From: Bacteroidales bacterium UBA4243
Lineage (GTDB): Bacteria > Bacteroidota > Bacteroidia > Bacteroidales > F082
Assembly: GCA_002396205.1 (NCBI GenBank)
Contig: DGXB01000022.1
Location: forward strand, 15,913 to 50,073
Direction: 5' to 3'
DNA: 34,161 nt
The stretch's first letter is position 1. Every line of letters starts with the position of its first letter. The notes under the pieces were generated by a model. The model did not search any database. It was not told where the DNA came from and was given only the letters and a program-made list of their open reading frames with translations. Made by a program: the position numbers and the translations under genes. Positions 32,777-34,161 of the stretch are shown here, one piece after another.

Positions 32777-33130
32777 TCAATCAAAAATTTGCGGTGCATC
32801 GTCCTTGATGTAGGAAGCCTTGTTGTCGCGCGACTCCCACACATCGGCACGATAGCAGTTCGGGACGGTGTCGACAATCCACTTGGCGAGGTTTTCCGCT
32901 GTCGGATTGAAGTCCAACACTTCATTGATATTGGTGTGGTCTATCTTTCCGTGAATCAATCGCTTGATTTCGGTGAAGTCGAAAACCATGTCGTTGCTGT
33001 CTAACTTTTCGGCGCGACAATACACATTGATTTTCCAGTTGTGGCCGTGCAGGTTCTCGCATTTGCTCTCATAGTCGAGATAGAGCTGGTGACATGCGGA
33101 AATTTCTAAGGTTTTTCTGACGTAATACAT
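32777..33130 (-). CDS. queD: 6-carboxy-5,6,7,8-tetrahydropterin synthase QueD
   Basis: This 117-residue enzyme of the 6-pyruvoyl-tetrahydropterin synthase fold turns dihydroneopterin triphosphate into carboxy-tetrahydropterin. The zinc ligands are His14 (SACH) and the two His of HGHNW (His29 and His31). The catalytic Cys is in ESKCENLHGH (Cys24). VFDFTEIKRLI and the DHTNINEV segment with the later TAENLAKWI are standard. It lies 65 bases downstream of queC and probably shares its transcript. Confidence 0.95.
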   Translation of the reverse strand: MYYVRKTLEISACHQLYLDYESKCENLHGHNWKINVYCRAEKLDSNDMVFDFTEIKRLIHGKIDHTNINEVLDFNPTAENLAKWIVDTVPNCYRADVWESRDNKASYIKDDAPQIFD

Positions 33131-33171
33131 TGTTGTTTAACCGTTGATTGTTTAATCGTTTAATTGTTGTC

Positions 33172-33199
33172 GTAGAAACGTGGCGCGCCGCGTCTCTAC
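33172..33199. repeat. 28-bp palindromic repeat overlapping the queC stop
   Basis: GTAGAAACG (33172-33180) and CGTCTCTAC (33191-33199) flank a GGCGCGCC centre, giving a near-perfect 28-base palindrome. From memory, similar GTAGAGACG-type palindromes are scattered in Bacteroidetes genomes. The TAG stop of queC (33196-33198) is part of the right arm. No T run follows on the minus strand, so it is not a standard terminator. Confidence 0.8.
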
Positions 33200-33849
33200 A
33201 ATTCATATTCAGTTGTGTCGTCAATGCCAGCTTCGCGGAGGGCTTCGATGCGCTCGCGGCAGGTACCACATTTGCCGCAGTGCTTCTCGCCGCCTTTGTA
33301 GCACGAATAGGTCTCGCTGTAGTCGAGGCCCAAAGCCTTGCCGTGACGGGCTATCTCGGCTTTGCTCAGATGAGTATAAGGCGCAAAAACCGTAATTCCA
33401 TCGTACGTCCCAGCTGACATGGCCTCCGACATCGCATTGACGAAGCCAGGACGGCAGTCGGGATAAATCGAATGGTCGCCGGCATGGTTGGCAATCATCA
33501 CACGCTTCAGGCCGTTGCTTTCGGCGATGCCGCAAGCAATGGCCAACATGATGCCATTGCGGAACGGCACCACCGTCGATTTCATATTCTCGTCGTTGTA
33601 GTTGCCTTCGGGGATGTCGTCGGCGGTCATCAGCAGGGCACTCTTGAAATAGCGGTGCATGAACTCCAACGGGACGATGATGTGCTTGATGCCTAAGCGT
33701 TGGCAATGGGTGACGGCACACACGCGCTCGCGGCCGTTTTGCGTCGAGCCATAGTCGAAGGTGATGGCCAAGGCAATTTCGTCCTTGAATTCGTAAAGCA
33801 TTGTGGTGGAGTCCATTCCGCCGGAGATGATGATTACTGCGTCCTTCAT
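33196..33849 (-). CDS. queC: 7-cyano-7-deazaguanine (preQ0) synthase QueC
   Basis: This 217-residue ATP-dependent enzyme converts carboxy-deazaguanine to preQ0. The ATG at 33849 gives the family start MKDAVIIISGGMDSTTMLYE with the PP-loop SGGMDS. An upstream in-frame ATG at 33930 would add 27 residues translated from repeat sequence and is rejected. FDYGSTQNGRERVCA, FRNGIMLAIA and YPDCRPGFVNAM are conserved. The C-terminal zinc site is CYKGGEKHCGKCGTCRER with four cysteines. The last codons run into a palindromic repeat that provides the stop. Confidence 0.95.
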   Translation of the reverse strand: MKDAVIIISGGMDSTTMLYEFKDEIALAITFDYGSTQNGRERVCAVTHCQRLGIKHIIVPLEFMHRYFKSALLMTADDIPEGNYNDENMKSTVVPFRNGIMLAIACGIAESNGLKRVMIANHAGDHSIYPDCRPGFVNAMSEAMSAGTYDGITVFAPYTHLSKAEIARHGKALGLDYSETYSCYKGGEKHCGKCGTCRERIEALREAGIDDTTEYEL

Positions 33850-33907
33850 ATTCTGTTGTTCGTTTGTTATGGAGCAGGGATTGAAATCGCCTGCTTGAAT
33901 TATTATC

Positions 33908-33920
33908 GCCCTTTCAGGGC
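33908..33920. repeat. Small palindrome GCCCTTTCAGGGC upstream of queC
   Basis: The sequence is a 5-bp perfect stem with a 3-base loop. From memory, the complement (CCCTGAAAGGGC) recurs in intergenic repeats of Bacteroidetes. It lies between queF and queC, next to a second, unrelated repeat. Confidence 0.5.
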
Positions 33921-33940
33921 TTTGTTCCAACGTCGATTTG

Positions 33941-34017
33941 CGTCATCGCGAGAAACGAAGCGATCCAGAGTAAAAACTTCCTGTCTAGATTGCTACGCTC
34001 CGCTCGCAATGACTGAG
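33941..34017. repeat. REP-like inverted repeat at the 3' end of queF
   Basis: The left arm (33941-33970, cgtcatcgcgag...) and right arm (33985-34017, reading GTCATTGCGAGCGG on the minus strand) form an imperfect inverted repeat around a 14-base loop. It matches a widely seen bacterial interspersed element with the core GTCATTGCGAG...GCAATC. The right arm encodes the last residues of queF. Confidence 0.8.
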
Positions 34018-34161
34018 AAGGCGTTGCTTCACCATGTCTTGATGCTCGGCATCGCCGTAATTGGCGAAGGGTTTGATGGAGATGCCGCCACGCGGATTGA
34101 ACAACCCAATGACCTCCAGATACTTGGGATCCATCAGCTTGACCAAGTCCTTCATGATGAT
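33985..34161 (-). CDS. queF: NADPH-dependent preQ0 reductase QueF, C-terminal part (5' end outside window)
   Basis: QueF reduces preQ0 to preQ1 for queuosine synthesis. The visible 58 residues read IIMKDLVKLMDPKYLEVIG, FNPRGGISIKPFANYG and then DMVKQRLLSH, matching the C-terminal third of the short QueF type. The catalytic Cys and Asp lie outside the window. After RLLSH the family usually continues DLYPEK or similar; here it reads CERSVAI and stops, a tail encoded by the REP-like repeat. It is the first visible gene of the que cluster and completes preQ1 synthesis with QueD, QueE and QueC. Confidence 0.9.
   Translation of the reverse strand: MIMKDLVKLMDPKYLEVIGLFNPRGGISIKPFANYGDAEHQDMVKQRLLSHCERSVAI

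Noticed and set aside
33850..33930. N-terminal extension of QueC by 27 residues
   Set aside because: The extension is encoded by intergenic repeat sequence (GCCCTTTCAGGGC element), and QueC homologues begin at the Met before the PP-loop strand.

Overview
The window looks like a chromosomal segment of an uncultured, moderately GC-rich Bacteroidales (Bacteroidota). Supporting signs are secreted proteins with type IX secretion (T9SS) C-terminal sorting domains, a TonB-dependent receptor with DUF4249 lipoproteins, TAnnTTTG-type -7 promoter boxes, few Shine-Dalgarno sequences, and an FtsZ with the Bacteroidetes C-terminal tail. It reads as ordinary chromosome rather than phage or plasmid. No tRNA, rRNA, CRISPR array or intact insertion sequence was seen, and no gene-free stretch exceeds 300 bases.

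Layout. 1-1452 is the C-terminal part of ftsZ, followed by a decayed Rpn-type nuclease remnant and a terminator. 1668-18767 is a secretion and uptake region. It holds an Arg-gingipain-like C25 protease translationally coupled to a fused RNA methyltransferase/HAD phosphatase, a TonB-dependent receptor with two tandem DUF4249 lipoproteins, a second Arg-gingipain-like protease (minus), a TerB/J-domain protein, and a third C25 protease (minus) that resembles Lys-gingipain. 18913-21062 holds an S41 C-terminal processing protease and a periplasmic TonB-domain protein. 21162-21777 is a PIN toxin/antitoxin pair whose toxin end is altered by a 41-bp tandem duplication. 21824-25183 is a glycosyltransferase operon ending in a TsaC/YrdC-type gene. 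25294-30392 is housekeeping: prmC, DUF2442, an EamA transporter, a YigZ protein, dnaA and an RsmI-like methylase. 30389-31942 is a DUF1703 AAA-ATPase/PD-(D/E)XK protein. 32033-34161 is a 7-deazaguanine (queuosine precursor) cluster, queF-queC-queD-queE on the minus strand, with a different palindromic repeat in each intergenic gap.

How the genes may work together. The three C25 proteins keep the gingipain His/Cys dyad at the family spacing. Two keep the Asp that gives Rgp its Arg preference, and the third keeps the Thr and Asp that give Kgp its Lys preference. With the receptor and its lipoproteins this suggests a secreted trypsin-like proteolysis module beside an outer-membrane importer. The apparent prodomain junctions (Lys in the two Rgp-like proteins, Arg in the Kgp-like one) raise the idea of reciprocal zymogen activation. 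Family comparisons were made from memory of the reference proteins, without alignment software.
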